Shown here piece after piece: positions 1-7,591 of a DNA stretch of 38,993 nucleotides. The notes beneath the pieces are model-generated. The model searched no databases, was not told the origin of the DNA, and was given only the letters and a program-made list of their open reading frames with translations. Source of the stretch: Thermoleophilaceae bacterium. GTDB lineage: Bacteria > Actinomycetota > Thermoleophilia > Solirubrobacterales > JACPNS01. Positions within the stretch are counted from its first letter, which is position 1, and every line of letters starts with the position of its first letter. The position numbers and the translations under genes are program-made. The stretch spans positions 1 to 38,993 of the forward strand of contig JAEMSX010000019.1 in NCBI GenBank assembly GCA_016462645.1, in the 5' to 3' direction.

Positions 1-186
1 CTGGAAGAAGCTGTCGACCTCAGGGAAACCGGGCAGGTTGATCGCGCGCGCTGCGCCGCCTGAGGTGACGACGAGGAACATTGTCGGGACGAGGAAGATC
101 GGCGTGAGCATCTGCGGTTTGCGCAGCACGCGAGTCAGCTGGCGCTTCGCGATGGCCCAGACGATCCGGAGATAGGCGCTGTTCAC
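1..186 (-). CDS. ABC-2 type transporter permease, N-terminal part only (runs off the window)
   Basis: Only the first 62 codons are present. The start is GTG at 186, and it overlaps the TGA of the ATPase gene by four bases (GTGA), which implies translational coupling. The visible protein begins with a cytoplasmic stretch containing IAKRQLTRVLRKPQ, followed by a hydrophobic segment at about residues 27-42 (LTPIFLVPTMFLVVTS). This is the usual start of DrrB-like ABC-2 permeases. Together with the upstream ATPase it should form a two-gene exporter for a drug, lipid or other hydrophobic substrate. The substrate cannot be read from this fragment. The family call rests mostly on the neighbour and on the first membrane segment. 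Confidence 0.75.
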   Translation of the reverse strand, partial: MNSAYLRIVWAIAKRQLTRVLRKPQMLTPIFLVPTMFLVVTSGGAARAINLPGFPEVDSFFQ

Positions 187-1154
187 GGCTTGTCCGGGCC
201 GTCTTCTGCGAGGTGCGCGCCGGTCTTGAGCAGGAAGACGTCGTCGAGCGTCGGCTCGACGAGGTCGATCCGGTCGACCGTGATTCCGGCTTGATCGAGT
301 TCGAGCACGTACGGCGCGAGTCGCGTCTCGCCCTGTGCGAGCTGGAGGTAGAAGTTGACGCCCGGGCGCGGCTCGAGCAGTTTGCCGTGCTTGGCGAGCA
401 GTTCGCCGGTGCGGGCGCGCTGGCTCTCGTCGTGGACGGTCACCTCAAGTCGGTTGGCGCCGACGTCGGCCTTCAGGTTGGCCGGCGTGTCTTCGGCGAC
501 GAGCTTGCCGCCAGCGATGATCCCGACGCGGTCGGCGAGCGCGTCAGCCTCCTCGAGGTATTGCGTGGTGAGAAAGACGGTCGTGCCCGAGTCGTTGAGC
601 GCGCGGACCTCATCCCACAGGACCTTTCGGCTGATCGGGTCGAGGCCAGTCGTCGGCTCATCCAGGAACAGAACCTTGGGATCGTGGATCAGCGACATCG
701 CCAGGTCGAGGCGGCGGCGCATGCCTCCGGAGTAGGTTCCGAGGCGCGCATCCTTGGCCCGCACGAGGTCCACGCGCTCGAGCAGTTCGTCGGCCTTCGC
801 GTTCGCATCGCGCTTCTTCAGGCCGTGCAGAGTCGCCTGCAGCTGCAGAAGTTCGAATCCTGTCATCAGCGGGTCGAGCGCGGCTTCCTGGAGCGTCACG
901 CCGATTGACGCCCGCACCTTGCCCGGCTCGCGCACGATGTCGCTGCCGCCGACGCGCGCCGTTCCGCGTGTGGGGCGCAGCAGCGTCACGAGCATGCGCA
1001 CGAGCGTCGTCTTTCCCGCTCCGTTGGGGCCGAGGAAGCCGTACACTTCGCCTTCCGGGACTGCGAGATCGACGCCGTCGACGGCGGGGAGAATCGTTCC
1101 GTTGGGTCCTTTGAACTCGCGAACGAGCCCTTCCACTTCAATCACAGGGGTCAT
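183..1154 (-). CDS. ABC transporter ATP-binding protein, DrrA/daunorubicin-resistance type
   Basis: This 323-residue protein has all the nucleotide-binding motifs: Walker A GPNGAGKTT near residues 42-50, the signature YSGGMRRRLDLA, Walker B VLFLDEPTTGLDP, and the switch region TTQYLEEADALADRV. The C-terminal extension of about 100 residues after the switch histidine region is typical of DrrA/CcmA-like exporters. It should power the membrane partner encoded immediately downstream with a four-base overlap. The start is ATG at 1154. A TAGACT box lies seven bases upstream and there is no Shine-Dalgarno sequence, so the mRNA may be leaderless. A strong palindrome sits just upstream of that box, suggesting control by a repressor such as a TetR, MarR or PadR protein. 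No such regulator gene is in the window. Confidence 0.92.
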   Translation of the reverse strand: MTPVIEVEGLVREFKGPNGTILPAVDGVDLAVPEGEVYGFLGPNGAGKTTLVRMLVTLLRPTRGTARVGGSDIVREPGKVRASIGVTLQEAALDPLMTGFELLQLQATLHGLKKRDANAKADELLERVDLVRAKDARLGTYSGGMRRRLDLAMSLIHDPKVLFLDEPTTGLDPISRKVLWDEVRALNDSGTTVFLTTQYLEEADALADRVGIIAGGKLVAEDTPANLKADVGANRLEVTVHDESQRARTGELLAKHGKLLEPRPGVNFYLQLAQGETRLAPYVLELDQAGITVDRIDLVEPTLDDVFLLKTGAHLAEDGPDKP

Positions 1155-1164
1155 GCTCAGGAGT

Positions 1165-1188
1165 CTAGTTCTATGAGCATCGAACTAG
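1165..1188. promoter_or_regulatory. Palindromic operator candidate at the ABC exporter promoter
   Basis: This 24-base imperfect palindrome has outer arms CTAGTTC (1165-1171) and GAACTAG (1182-1188). Ten of its twelve base pairs match. It overlaps the TAGACT box (1162-1167, minus strand) and fills the region where the -10/-35 spacer would lie. Such placement is typical of a repressor operator on a drug-efflux operon. The identity of the repressor is unknown. Confidence 0.5.
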
Positions 1189-1262
1189 TAGAAGTGGGGC
1201 AATCGCTGCCATATTGCATTCAAAAGCGCAACTTCCGGCCGCAAAAGCGTATTTAATCTCAC

Positions 1263-2003
1263 ATGATGAAGAATTCTCACCGAGCGACCGGTATGCGTCG
1301 CGGTTTTGTTGTGTCCGCTGTTCTCGCCCTGACGCTTGCACTCGCTGCCGCCGCACACGGCACAGTGCGCGAAGTCGGCGCCCAGACACTTTTCACCGCC
1401 CCGACCTGCGAGAACAACACCTGCCAGGTGCTCACGCGTACGACGGTCTTCCAGCTGAAGGTCGGCAACAGGGCAAACGTCTCGCGTGTTCCGCGTGACG
1501 GCAACGTCGTCGCCTACACGCTTTACCTGCCCTCGGTCGTCAGCAAGTTCTACACGTACTTCTCGACCACGTTCAACGGTGCGCCGACAGCGCGCGTCTC
1601 GATCCTTCGTCGCACTCCGCGCAAGGGCGTGACCAAGTACCGCTACACGCTGGTCGGCCAGAGCGAGAAGCTCAACGTCAAGCGCTACCTCGGTGGAGCG
1701 CCGACCTTCGCGCTGGCCAAACCGCTGCCGGTCAAGCGTGGCGACGTGATCGCGCTGACCACCGACAGCTGGATCCCCAACTTCATTCTTCGCAACGAGG
1801 ACCTCACCAGCACCTGGCGCTCGAGCCGCCCGAAGGGCAAGTGCTCCCGTGAAGGCACGGATATCACAAACCTCACAGCACCGACGATGCACGAGACGAT
1901 CAATCAGATCAAGCAGTACAACTGCGGCTTCACCGGCGCGCGCGTTCTGTACCACGCGACCGTGGTCGACACCCCGACCAAGACCAACCCGGCGAAGAAG
2001 TAG
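1263..2003 (+). CDS. Secreted protein of unknown function
   Basis: The product is 246 residues (245 if the second ATG at 1266 is used). It opens with a basic stretch and a hydrophobic core (FVVSAVLALTLALAAAAHG, about residues 15-33), consistent with a Sec signal peptide. The mature part is rich in beta-forming residues. It has four cysteines: one pair in CENNTC, one in GKCSREG and one in YNCGF, so disulfides are plausible. I recognise no enzyme motif. A TATTTA box sits seven bases before the first ATG, and no Shine-Dalgarno sequence is visible. The gene ends three bases from the convergent diguanylate cyclase gene. Small secreted proteins of this style are common in soil actinobacteria, but I cannot assign a role. 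Confidence 0.8.
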   Translation: MMKNSHRATGMRRGFVVSAVLALTLALAAAAHGTVREVGAQTLFTAPTCENNTCQVLTRTTVFQLKVGNRANVSRVPRDGNVVAYTLYLPSVVSKFYTYFSTTFNGAPTARVSILRRTPRKGVTKYRYTLVGQSEKLNVKRYLGGAPTFALAKPLPVKRGDVIALTTDSWIPNFILRNEDLTSTWRSSRPKGKCSREGTDITNLTAPTMHETINQIKQYNCGFTGARVLYHATVVDTPTKTNPAKK

Positions 2004-2006
2004 TTC

Positions 2007-4223
2007 CTAGGTGGAGGCCTTGACGCGCTCGCTGGCTTTGGCGGCGCGAAGGGCCTCGTCGGCGCGTGCCATGAAGTCGGCCGCCGTTTCCTGATCGTCC
2101 CGGAACACCGTCACCACGGTGGCGCCGGCGATGATGTCCGGCGTCAGGCGGATGCGCGCGGAGAGGATCGCCTCCGAAATGCGGTCGGCAAGCGAATCCA
2201 TGTCCGTCCGCAGGTTGGGGGCGCAGACAACCACGAACTCGTCTCCGCCACGGCGCACGACCAGTTCGTCCTCGCGTGCGACCGACTCGATCGCGCGGGC
2301 GGTCTCGATCAGGAGCGCGTCGCCCATCGAGTGGCTGTAGCGGTCGTTCACTGACTTGAAGCGGTCGAGGTCGATCATCGCAAGGCAGACCTCGTCGCCC
2401 AGCGCCTCGCAGCGCGCGATCTCCTGCTCGACCCGAGCTTCGAAGCCGCGGATGTTGGCGGCGCCTGTGAGCGGGTCAACCACGGACATCGCCTCGGCCG
2501 CGGCGCTGAACTCGTCGGCCAGTCGGTCCCCGCGCTGGAGCAGCAGGTTGAGCACGAAGAGGATTCCGACCAGCAGGGCCGCCTGCATCACCGCGAAGCG
2601 GGCACCCGAAGCGATCACGAGGTACGCGTAGGTGCCGCCGGCGATGAGCACGTACGGGATGGCCGGGCGCCAACCGAAGAGCATCACCGCGAGGGGCGGG
2701 GCGAGTACGCAGAGCTCGGCGAGCGCGTAGCGGCCGGATGCACCTGAGAGCGCGACGCAGGCGATGACGAGCGCCAGTGATGCGCTGACCACCACGTGCA
2801 GCCAGCGGCGACCGACTCCGCGACGAGAGATCAGCAGTGAACCGACGCCGAGCGCGATCAGGCCGAGCACGCAGATCCACGTGGATGCGCGCTCGGCACC
2901 TGGAAGCAGGCCCGCTGTCACGACGAAAGCAACCAGCGCGGCCGGGACGAGCGCCGCCGCCGCCGTCATGCGCCAGTCGATCACGCTGTCTCCTTCGCTC
3001 GAGCGACCTCCGCGGCGCATGCGGCCGAGGTGCGCGCGCCGCGCACCGGCGAGCGCGCGTGAGTTGTGCTCGTCGAGCGCAACCTGTGGGTGATCGCCCG
3101 TCGTCGTCGGCGACTCACCGTGCCGTTCCGGGTGGGCGTCGAGCTTGGCGTCGTGCAGGCCGTCGTCCACGCGGCGCATGAAGGCTTCGGCGCTCTCTCC
3201 GGGCCGATGAGGCACGCGCGTGACGCTCGCGCGCGGATTGACGCCGGGGCAGATCGCACGGCGCGTCCGCTCGATCGAAGCGGCGATGCGGTCGCCGAAG
3301 CGCGCCATGTGACGGCCGGGCGTCGCGACCGTGAGAATCGCGAACTCGTCGCCGCCGCGCCGGGCGAGCAGGTCGCCGGGTTCGACCTCCTCGGCCAGGG
3401 CCTGGGCGACTGCCTGGAGAACGGCGTCGCCGAGCGCGTAGCTGAAGCGGTCGTTCACCTCCTTGAAGTCATCGAGGTCAATCGCGAACATCACGATCTC
3501 GCTCTTGTCGCGCGTCGAGCGCTGCAGCTCCTGGCGCAATCGCGCGCGCAGGCCGCGAAGATTCGCGAGGCCCGTCAGCGGGTCCGTGATCGAGCGGTCG
3601 TGATTGGCCGCCGCTGCGCGACGCAGACGACTCTGCGAGTAGATCAGTCCGGTGACCAGGGTTGCCGCCACGCCGGTGAGCACGATCGCGCGCGCGATCC
3701 GCTCATCGGAGCCCTGATGCGCGAGCAACATCGCGTTCATCGCGACGAGCGAGGCCGAGCAGTACGGAATTGAGACCGACGGCTTGTGCATGTACGCGAC
3801 GGCGAGCACCGGGAAGAGCAGCAACAGCACGAGCGCGCTGATCGCTCCGCCGACGAAGAAACCTCCGACGACGAGGATGATCGAAGGCATCAGGATGCGC
3901 AGCGGGGCGCCCCAAGGCGCGTCCGGCGCAAATCGGGCACCGAGCAGGAGGAGTGGGGCGGTGGCGAGTTCGATCGTCCCGAGCACGCCGATCGTCGGGT
4001 TGATCACGGCGTTCGAGGAGAGCTGGTCGATCAGAACGACCGCAAGGCCACCGATCCAGTAGAGCGCGGCAGATACGTACCAGCCAGCCTCGGCCGGAAG
4101 GCCGATGCTGGTGAAGCCGCTCTCGTCGGCCTCCGCACGCGAGCGCGCGTCATCTGCGGTTGTCGTGGTGCCGACATGCCCTGTCGCACCTGGGTCCCCC
4201 CGAAGGAATCCGCTCAGATCCAT
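2007..4223 (-). CDS. Double membrane-anchored GGDEF protein (putative diguanylate cyclase)
   Basis: This 738-residue protein has the order: membrane region (about 45-200), GGDEF domain 1 (about 213-365), basic linker, second membrane region (about 420-562), GGDEF domain 2 (about 580-735). Both catalytic domains keep the signature: G290-F294 in the first and G659-F663 in the second, each inside RRGGDEF. Both keep the metal/substrate segments IDLDDFKEVND and IDLDRFKSVND. They should make cyclic di-GMP from two GTP. The product-inhibition site RxxD is degraded in both: E281-x-x-D284 in the first, R650-x-x-E653 in the second. The halves resemble each other, so the gene looks like an internal duplication or fusion of two membrane-GGDEF genes. 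The start is ATG at 4223, with AGGGGAAATAG just upstream as a Shine-Dalgarno sequence. No EAL or HD-GYP domain is present. Confidence 0.93.
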   Translation of the reverse strand: MDLSGFLRGDPGATGHVGTTTTADDARSRAEADESGFTSIGLPAEAGWYVSAALYWIGGLAVVLIDQLSSNAVINPTIGVLGTIELATAPLLLLGARFAPDAPWGAPLRILMPSIILVVGGFFVGGAISALVLLLLFPVLAVAYMHKPSVSIPYCSASLVAMNAMLLAHQGSDERIARAIVLTGVAATLVTGLIYSQSRLRRAAAANHDRSITDPLTGLANLRGLRARLRQELQRSTRDKSEIVMFAIDLDDFKEVNDRFSYALGDAVLQAVAQALAEEVEPGDLLARRGGDEFAILTVATPGRHMARFGDRIAASIERTRRAICPGVNPRASVTRVPHRPGESAEAFMRRVDDGLHDAKLDAHPERHGESPTTTGDHPQVALDEHNSRALAGARRAHLGRMRRGGRSSEGDSVIDWRMTAAAALVPAALVAFVVTAGLLPGAERASTWICVLGLIALGVGSLLISRRGVGRRWLHVVVSASLALVIACVALSGASGRYALAELCVLAPPLAVMLFGWRPAIPYVLIAGGTYAYLVIASGARFAVMQAALLVGILFVLNLLLQRGDRLADEFSAAAEAMSVVDPLTGAANIRGFEARVEQEIARCEALGDEVCLAMIDLDRFKSVNDRYSHSMGDALLIETARAIESVAREDELVVRRGGDEFVVVCAPNLRTDMDSLADRISEAILSARIRLTPDIIAGATVVTVFRDDQETAADFMARADEALRAAKASERVKAST

Positions 4224-4283
4224 CTATTTCCCCTGTCCCAAACGCGCGTTGCCGCGCAGCGACAGTGTGCGCCAGAACGATCG

Positions 4284-4311
4284 CAAATGCCAGTCGGGGA
4301 TACGACATTTG
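4284..4311. promoter_or_regulatory. Inverted repeat upstream of the GGDEF gene
   Basis: CAAATG (4284-4289) and CATTTG (4306-4311) form a perfect six-base inverted repeat, with one more pair inside. It lies 60-90 bases upstream of the GGDEF start, where an operator would be expected. The centre is not symmetric, so support is weak. Confidence 0.25.
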
Positions 4312-4372
4312 TCTAGGTCGGCAAACCGCTCAATCGCGGTGCCCAGAGGCGCTCAGACGGACGCGGAGTCGA

Positions 4373-4744
4373 TCAGTTGCCGGGACCGGCGCCGCCGGTG
4401 TCAGCACCGCCGGTGTCGGTACCGGTGTCGGTTCCTGCACCGGTGTCAGCGCCGCCGGTGTCAGTGCCGGTGTCGGTGCCGCTCGTGTCGGTACCGGTGT
4501 CGGATGAGCTGGTGTCTTCGCTCGTCGTGCTTGAAGTGGTGCCGGTGCTGCCGGTCTTCTTGGTCGTGGAGCTCGCTGCGACGGACCCTTCCGGGACCGA
4601 GAGCGCGGGCTTCTCGAGGCTCGTCGGGTTTTCCTGGACGTCACTGCTTCCGCAGCCGGAAACGGCCGTAGCCAAAGCGATCAGCGCGATCGCGGCAGGC
4701 GCGCGGAGTTTGCTCGCGGAGGATGCGCGGCCGTCAGCCGGCAT
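4373..4744 (-). CDS. Small lipoprotein with Thr/Asp/Gly repeats
   Basis: The product is 123 residues. The N-terminus has a hydrophobic segment ending in the lipobox AVSGC, with the lipidated cysteine near residue 31, so it should be a membrane-anchored lipoprotein. The middle is rich in Ser, Thr and Lys. The C-terminal 45 residues are almost pure Thr/Asp/Gly/Ser/Ala, built of repeats such as GTDTGTDTGG and GADTG. There is no catalytic domain, and a role as a surface spacer or low-complexity anchor is only a guess. The start codon overlaps the last 11 bases of the upstream zinc-ribbon gene in another frame, so the two are probably co-transcribed and coupled. Confidence 0.75.
   Translation of the reverse strand: MPADGRASSASKLRAPAAIALIALATAVSGCGSSDVQENPTSLEKPALSVPEGSVAASSTTKKTGSTGTTSSTTSEDTSSSDTGTDTSGTDTGTDTGGADTGAGTDTGTDTGGADTGGAGPGN
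4390..4512. repeat. Short tandem GGTGTC-type repeats inside the lipoprotein gene
   Basis: The stretch is built of many imperfect copies of a six-base unit (GGTGTC or close variants with CCG), giving the Thr/Asp/Gly/Ala tail of the lipoprotein. Such repeats can slip in replication, so the tail length may vary between strains. This is coding low complexity, not a CRISPR or mobile repeat. Confidence 0.7.
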
Positions 4745-5024
4745 CAGCAGGGGTTACTTCGGCGGCGGGAATGCGGCGGTCGCAGTAGGGACAGTCGTTG
4801 ACGTCCTTCTGCAGAAGCTGCTCGCGTGAGCAACCGCAGACGCGAAGGTTCTCGGTCGCCCAGGGCAGACCGGACTTCGATTCGCCGACCGGTAGGACTT
4901 CGCCGACCACGACGAAGTTGGTGCCGGACTCGCGGTCGACGTAACGATCGCCCTCTTCGACGGTCGCGACGATGTCGCGCTTGTAGCCAGCTGAACGCAG
5001 GCGGTATTTCTGTGCGTCACTCAC
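4734..5024 (-). CDS. Small zinc-ribbon protein of unknown function
   Basis: I place the start at GTG 5024, giving 96 residues, rather than at the more distant ATG 5057. A TAGTCT box ends eight bases upstream of the GTG, matching the leaderless pattern of neighbouring genes, and the ATG would lie upstream of that box. The N-terminal half (YKRDIVATVEEGDRYVDRES) looks like a small beta-rich domain. The C-terminal half carries four cysteines as CGC and CPYC, about 19 residues apart, consistent with one structural zinc. No family is recognised. It is divergent from the glycosyltransferase gene and overlaps the downstream lipoprotein gene. Confidence 0.72.
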   Translation of the reverse strand: MSDAQKYRLRSAGYKRDIVATVEEGDRYVDRESGTNFVVVGEVLPVGESKSGLPWATENLRVCGCSREQLLQKDVNDCPYCDRRIPAAEVTPADAG

Positions 5025-5032
5025 GGTGCGAA

Positions 5033-5088
5033 AGACTAACAACCGAGGTGGTTGCAACTGTCACGGGCGCCGATAGCGCACCTATGCT
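5033..5088. promoter_or_regulatory. Divergent promoter region, zinc-ribbon gene and glycosyltransferase
   Basis: On the minus strand TAGTCT (5033-5038) lies eight bases before the GTG of the zinc-ribbon gene. On the plus strand TATGCT (5083-5088) lies 13 bases before the ATG of the glycosyltransferase. Neither start has a Shine-Dalgarno sequence. Clear -35 boxes are not visible. Confidence 0.4.
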
Positions 5089-5101
5089 CCCTGCGTCGAA
5101 G

Positions 5102-6796
5102 ATGCGAATCCTGAACTTTCATGGCTACCTGCTCCGGGGAACGGGTAGCAACGTCTACAACGCCGAGCTCGCGCGCGCACTGGTCGCTGCGGGTCACGAC
5201 GTCGATCTCGTCTGCCAGGAGAAGAACGCGAAGGAGCTCGAGTGGGTTGACGCGCTCGGAACCTGGGACAACACCGGCGCGCTCGTCGTCGAGGATTTCG
5301 GGATCGACCGCCCGGACGGCCGCGGCCACTGCACTGTCTTTCTGCCGCCGATCGCCGACCAGCTGCCGGTTTACGTGCAGGACAACTACAAGGGCTTCGC
5401 CGCGCGCACGTTCGACCAGTTCGACGACGAGGAGCTTGAGTTCTACATCGCGCGCAACGTGATGGCCGTGAAAGCAGTCGTCGAGCGCAACAGGCCTGAC
5501 TTCGCTCTCGCCAATCACATGGTGATGGGCCCCTACATCCTCGCGCAGGCGCTCGGGGGCGAGGTGCCGTACGTTGCGAAGATCCACGGCAGTGCGATGG
5601 AGTACATCGTGCGACCGCATCCCCGGTTTCTCCCGTATGCCCGCACCGGCGTGGGGGAGGCCCGCGCGGTTCTGGTCGGCTCACGCCACATTGCCGAACG
5701 CGCCTGGGACACCCTGCGGATCCCCGGTCTTGAAAAGCGGATCTACCTCGGACCGCCAGGCGTCGACATCGAGCGCTTTCGTCCAGCCAAGAACGCCGAG
5801 ACCGCCCTGGCCGAGCTTGCCGGCGTTGCCGAGCGCGTGCTCGAACTGCCGCGGCTCGGGTACGGCCCCGGCCAGAAGGTCGCCACCGACGCCTTCTACG
5901 ACCGCGTGCGCACGGCGGCGCGGATGGACGGGATGATGGGTTACGCCGAAGTCGCCGAGGAGATCGCCGGCATGCAGACCACGTATGAGAACGACGGGAT
6001 CGACTCCGGTGCCGGCGACGCTCTGCGCGAGCTTGTCGCGGCGGGCGACGCTCCAGTCGTGCTGTATGTCGGGAAACTGATTGTTTCCAAGGGCGTCGAT
6101 CTGCTCGTCGCGGCGTGGCCGCTCGTGCGCAACGCGTATCCCGATGCGCGTCTGCTGATCACCGGGTTCGGCGCCTATCGCGAGGGGCTTGAGATGCTGA
6201 TCTCGGCGCTGTCTGACGGAGATCTCGTCACAGCGCGTTGGATCGCGGCAGGCGGTCGCGCGTTCGAAGGGGGAGAGGCTGAGCCGCTGAAACTGGTGAC
6301 CGGCTTGTTCGACGCGCTTGAGGCGGACGACGACGCGCTCGCGGAATACCTTGAGGCGGCGCGCGGGATGCGCGACTCAGTCACTTTCGTCGGGCGGCTC
6401 GAGCACGACCTGCTCACGGGCGTGATTCCGGTCGCCGATTGCGAAATCGTTCCGAGCACGTTCCCGGAGGCCTTCGGGATGGTCGCCGCCGAGGCCGCAG
6501 CCTGCGGCGTCCCGCCGATCAGCGCCGAGCATTCCGGACTCGAAGAGGTCACCGCCGAACTGCGTGAGCGGCTTTCCGGCGCCTCGGCGGCGCTGCTCAG
6601 TTTCCCGCTCACGCCCGGTGCCGTCGAGTTGCTGGCCGATCGCATCCGGGGTGTCCTCGCACTGTCGGCGGATCAGCGCGCAGAGCTGTCTGCCCGCCTC
6701 GTGCAGTCGGCCGAGGCGAGGTTCTCGTGGGCCGGCGTCGCGCGCGAGTTGGTGGCCGCCGCAGAGGGCGACAGCGATTCGCTCCGTCGTCCCTGA
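5102..6796 (+). CDS. GT4-family glycosyltransferase
   Basis: I choose ATG 5102, giving 564 residues. The protein then starts MRILNFHGYLLRGTGSNVYN, the expected first strand and glycine-rich loop of a GT-B enzyme. Longer frames upstream run into the divergent gene. The N-terminal acceptor domain is followed by a donor-binding domain with VVLYVGKLIVSKGVDLLVAA and the E-x7-E motif at E456/E464 (PEAFGMVAAE), which marks retaining GT4 enzymes that use nucleotide sugars. About 180 residues in the middle are longer than in compact GT4 proteins. The sugar and acceptor are not predictable. The adjacent genes give no cell-wall or capsule context. Confidence 0.88.
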   Translation: MRILNFHGYLLRGTGSNVYNAELARALVAAGHDVDLVCQEKNAKELEWVDALGTWDNTGALVVEDFGIDRPDGRGHCTVFLPPIADQLPVYVQDNYKGFAARTFDQFDDEELEFYIARNVMAVKAVVERNRPDFALANHMVMGPYILAQALGGEVPYVAKIHGSAMEYIVRPHPRFLPYARTGVGEARAVLVGSRHIAERAWDTLRIPGLEKRIYLGPPGVDIERFRPAKNAETALAELAGVAERVLELPRLGYGPGQKVATDAFYDRVRTAARMDGMMGYAEVAEEIAGMQTTYENDGIDSGAGDALRELVAAGDAPVVLYVGKLIVSKGVDLLVAAWPLVRNAYPDARLLITGFGAYREGLEMLISALSDGDLVTARWIAAGGRAFEGGEAEPLKLVTGLFDALEADDDALAEYLEAARGMRDSVTFVGRLEHDLLTGVIPVADCEIVPSTFPEAFGMVAAEAAACGVPPISAEHSGLEEVTAELRERLSGASAALLSFPLTPGAVELLADRIRGVLALSADQRAELSARLVQSAEARFSWAGVARELVAAAEGDSDSLRRP

Positions 6797-6878
6797 ACCC
6801 ACGCTGGTAACGAAGGCCACTAACCCTGCAACAGCTTTTTTCCTGCCGCCAAAGTGTCGGCTAGGATTCCCGCCGGAT

Positions 6879-7535
6879 ATGCACAAGCGACCCCAAAACA
6901 CCGCCAAGAAGACCCTCGCGCTCGCAGCAGTTATGGCGCTCAGCATCGTGGTCTCCGGATGCGGAAACGACTCCAAGACCGATCTCGCCAACGGTAAGAC
7001 CCTGTTCATCGCCAAGTGCGGTGGCTGCCACACCATGGCTCGAGCAAACACAGTCGGCACACAGGGCCCCGACATCGACGACTCCTTCCGCCAGGCGCGT
7101 GAAGACGGCATGGGTGACACCATCCAGGGCGTCGTGGAGGGCCAGATCAAGTACCCGTCACAGAAGCTCTACCCGAGCAGCCTCGTCATGCCGCCCAACC
7201 TCGTCACCGGCATGGACGTCAATGACGTCGCCGCGTACGTCTCGTACGCCGCTGCGAACCCGGGCAAGGACTCCGGCGCGCTCGCTGACATCGGCGGCGG
7301 CACCGACGGCAAGGGCATCTTCAAGACCAACTGCGGCAGTTGCCACACGCTTGCAGATGCAGGCACGGTCGGCACGACCGGACCGAACCTCGACCAGCGC
7401 AAAGCCCCGTTGGCCCGGGTCCTCAAGCAGGTCACGAACGGTGGAAACGGAATGCCGGCATTCGGCGGCACGCTCACGCCCGAGCAGATCAAGCTGGTCT
7501 CGGAGTACGTCGCGAAGGTCGACGGCAGCCAGTAG
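6879..7535 (+). CDS. Diheme cytochrome c lipoprotein
   Basis: The product is 218 residues from ATG 6879. It has a lipoprotein signal with lipobox VVSGC (Cys28), then two cytochrome c domains. Heme-binding motifs are CGGCH (47-51) and CGSCH (152-156). Likely sixth ligands are Met104 (SLVMPPN) and Met192 (GMPAFG). The two domains are similar (CHTMARANTVGT and CHTLADAGTVGT), so they arose by duplication. A lipid-anchored diheme c outside the membrane is a natural electron carrier between a quinol:cytochrome c reductase and the cytochrome oxidase encoded downstream on the opposite strand. That oxidase's subunit II has no c-type heme domain. A TAGGAT box lies 11 bases before the start. A strong terminator follows the stop. 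Confidence 0.93.
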   Translation: MHKRPQNTAKKTLALAAVMALSIVVSGCGNDSKTDLANGKTLFIAKCGGCHTMARANTVGTQGPDIDDSFRQAREDGMGDTIQGVVEGQIKYPSQKLYPSSLVMPPNLVTGMDVNDVAAYVSYAAANPGKDSGALADIGGGTDGKGIFKTNCGSCHTLADAGTVGTTGPNLDQRKAPLARVLKQVTNGGNGMPAFGGTLTPEQIKLVSEYVAKVDGSQ

Positions 7536-7556
7536 CGAGCACAGCGATTGTCTTTG

Positions 7557-7591
7557 AGCCCGTCGGCCTTCTGGTCGGCGGGCTTTTTTTT
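7557..7591 (+). terminator. Rho-independent terminator after the diheme cytochrome c gene
   Basis: A 12-base-pair stem (7557-7568 with 7573-7584, two G-U pairs) closes a four-base loop TTCT and is followed by eight consecutive T. It lies about 20 bases after the stop codon. Confidence 0.93.

Noticed and set aside
4826-5101. N-terminal extension of the glycosyltransferase frame
   Set aside because: The extra 92 codons are Arg-rich, overlap the divergent zinc-ribbon gene, and precede the conserved first strand of the GT-B fold.
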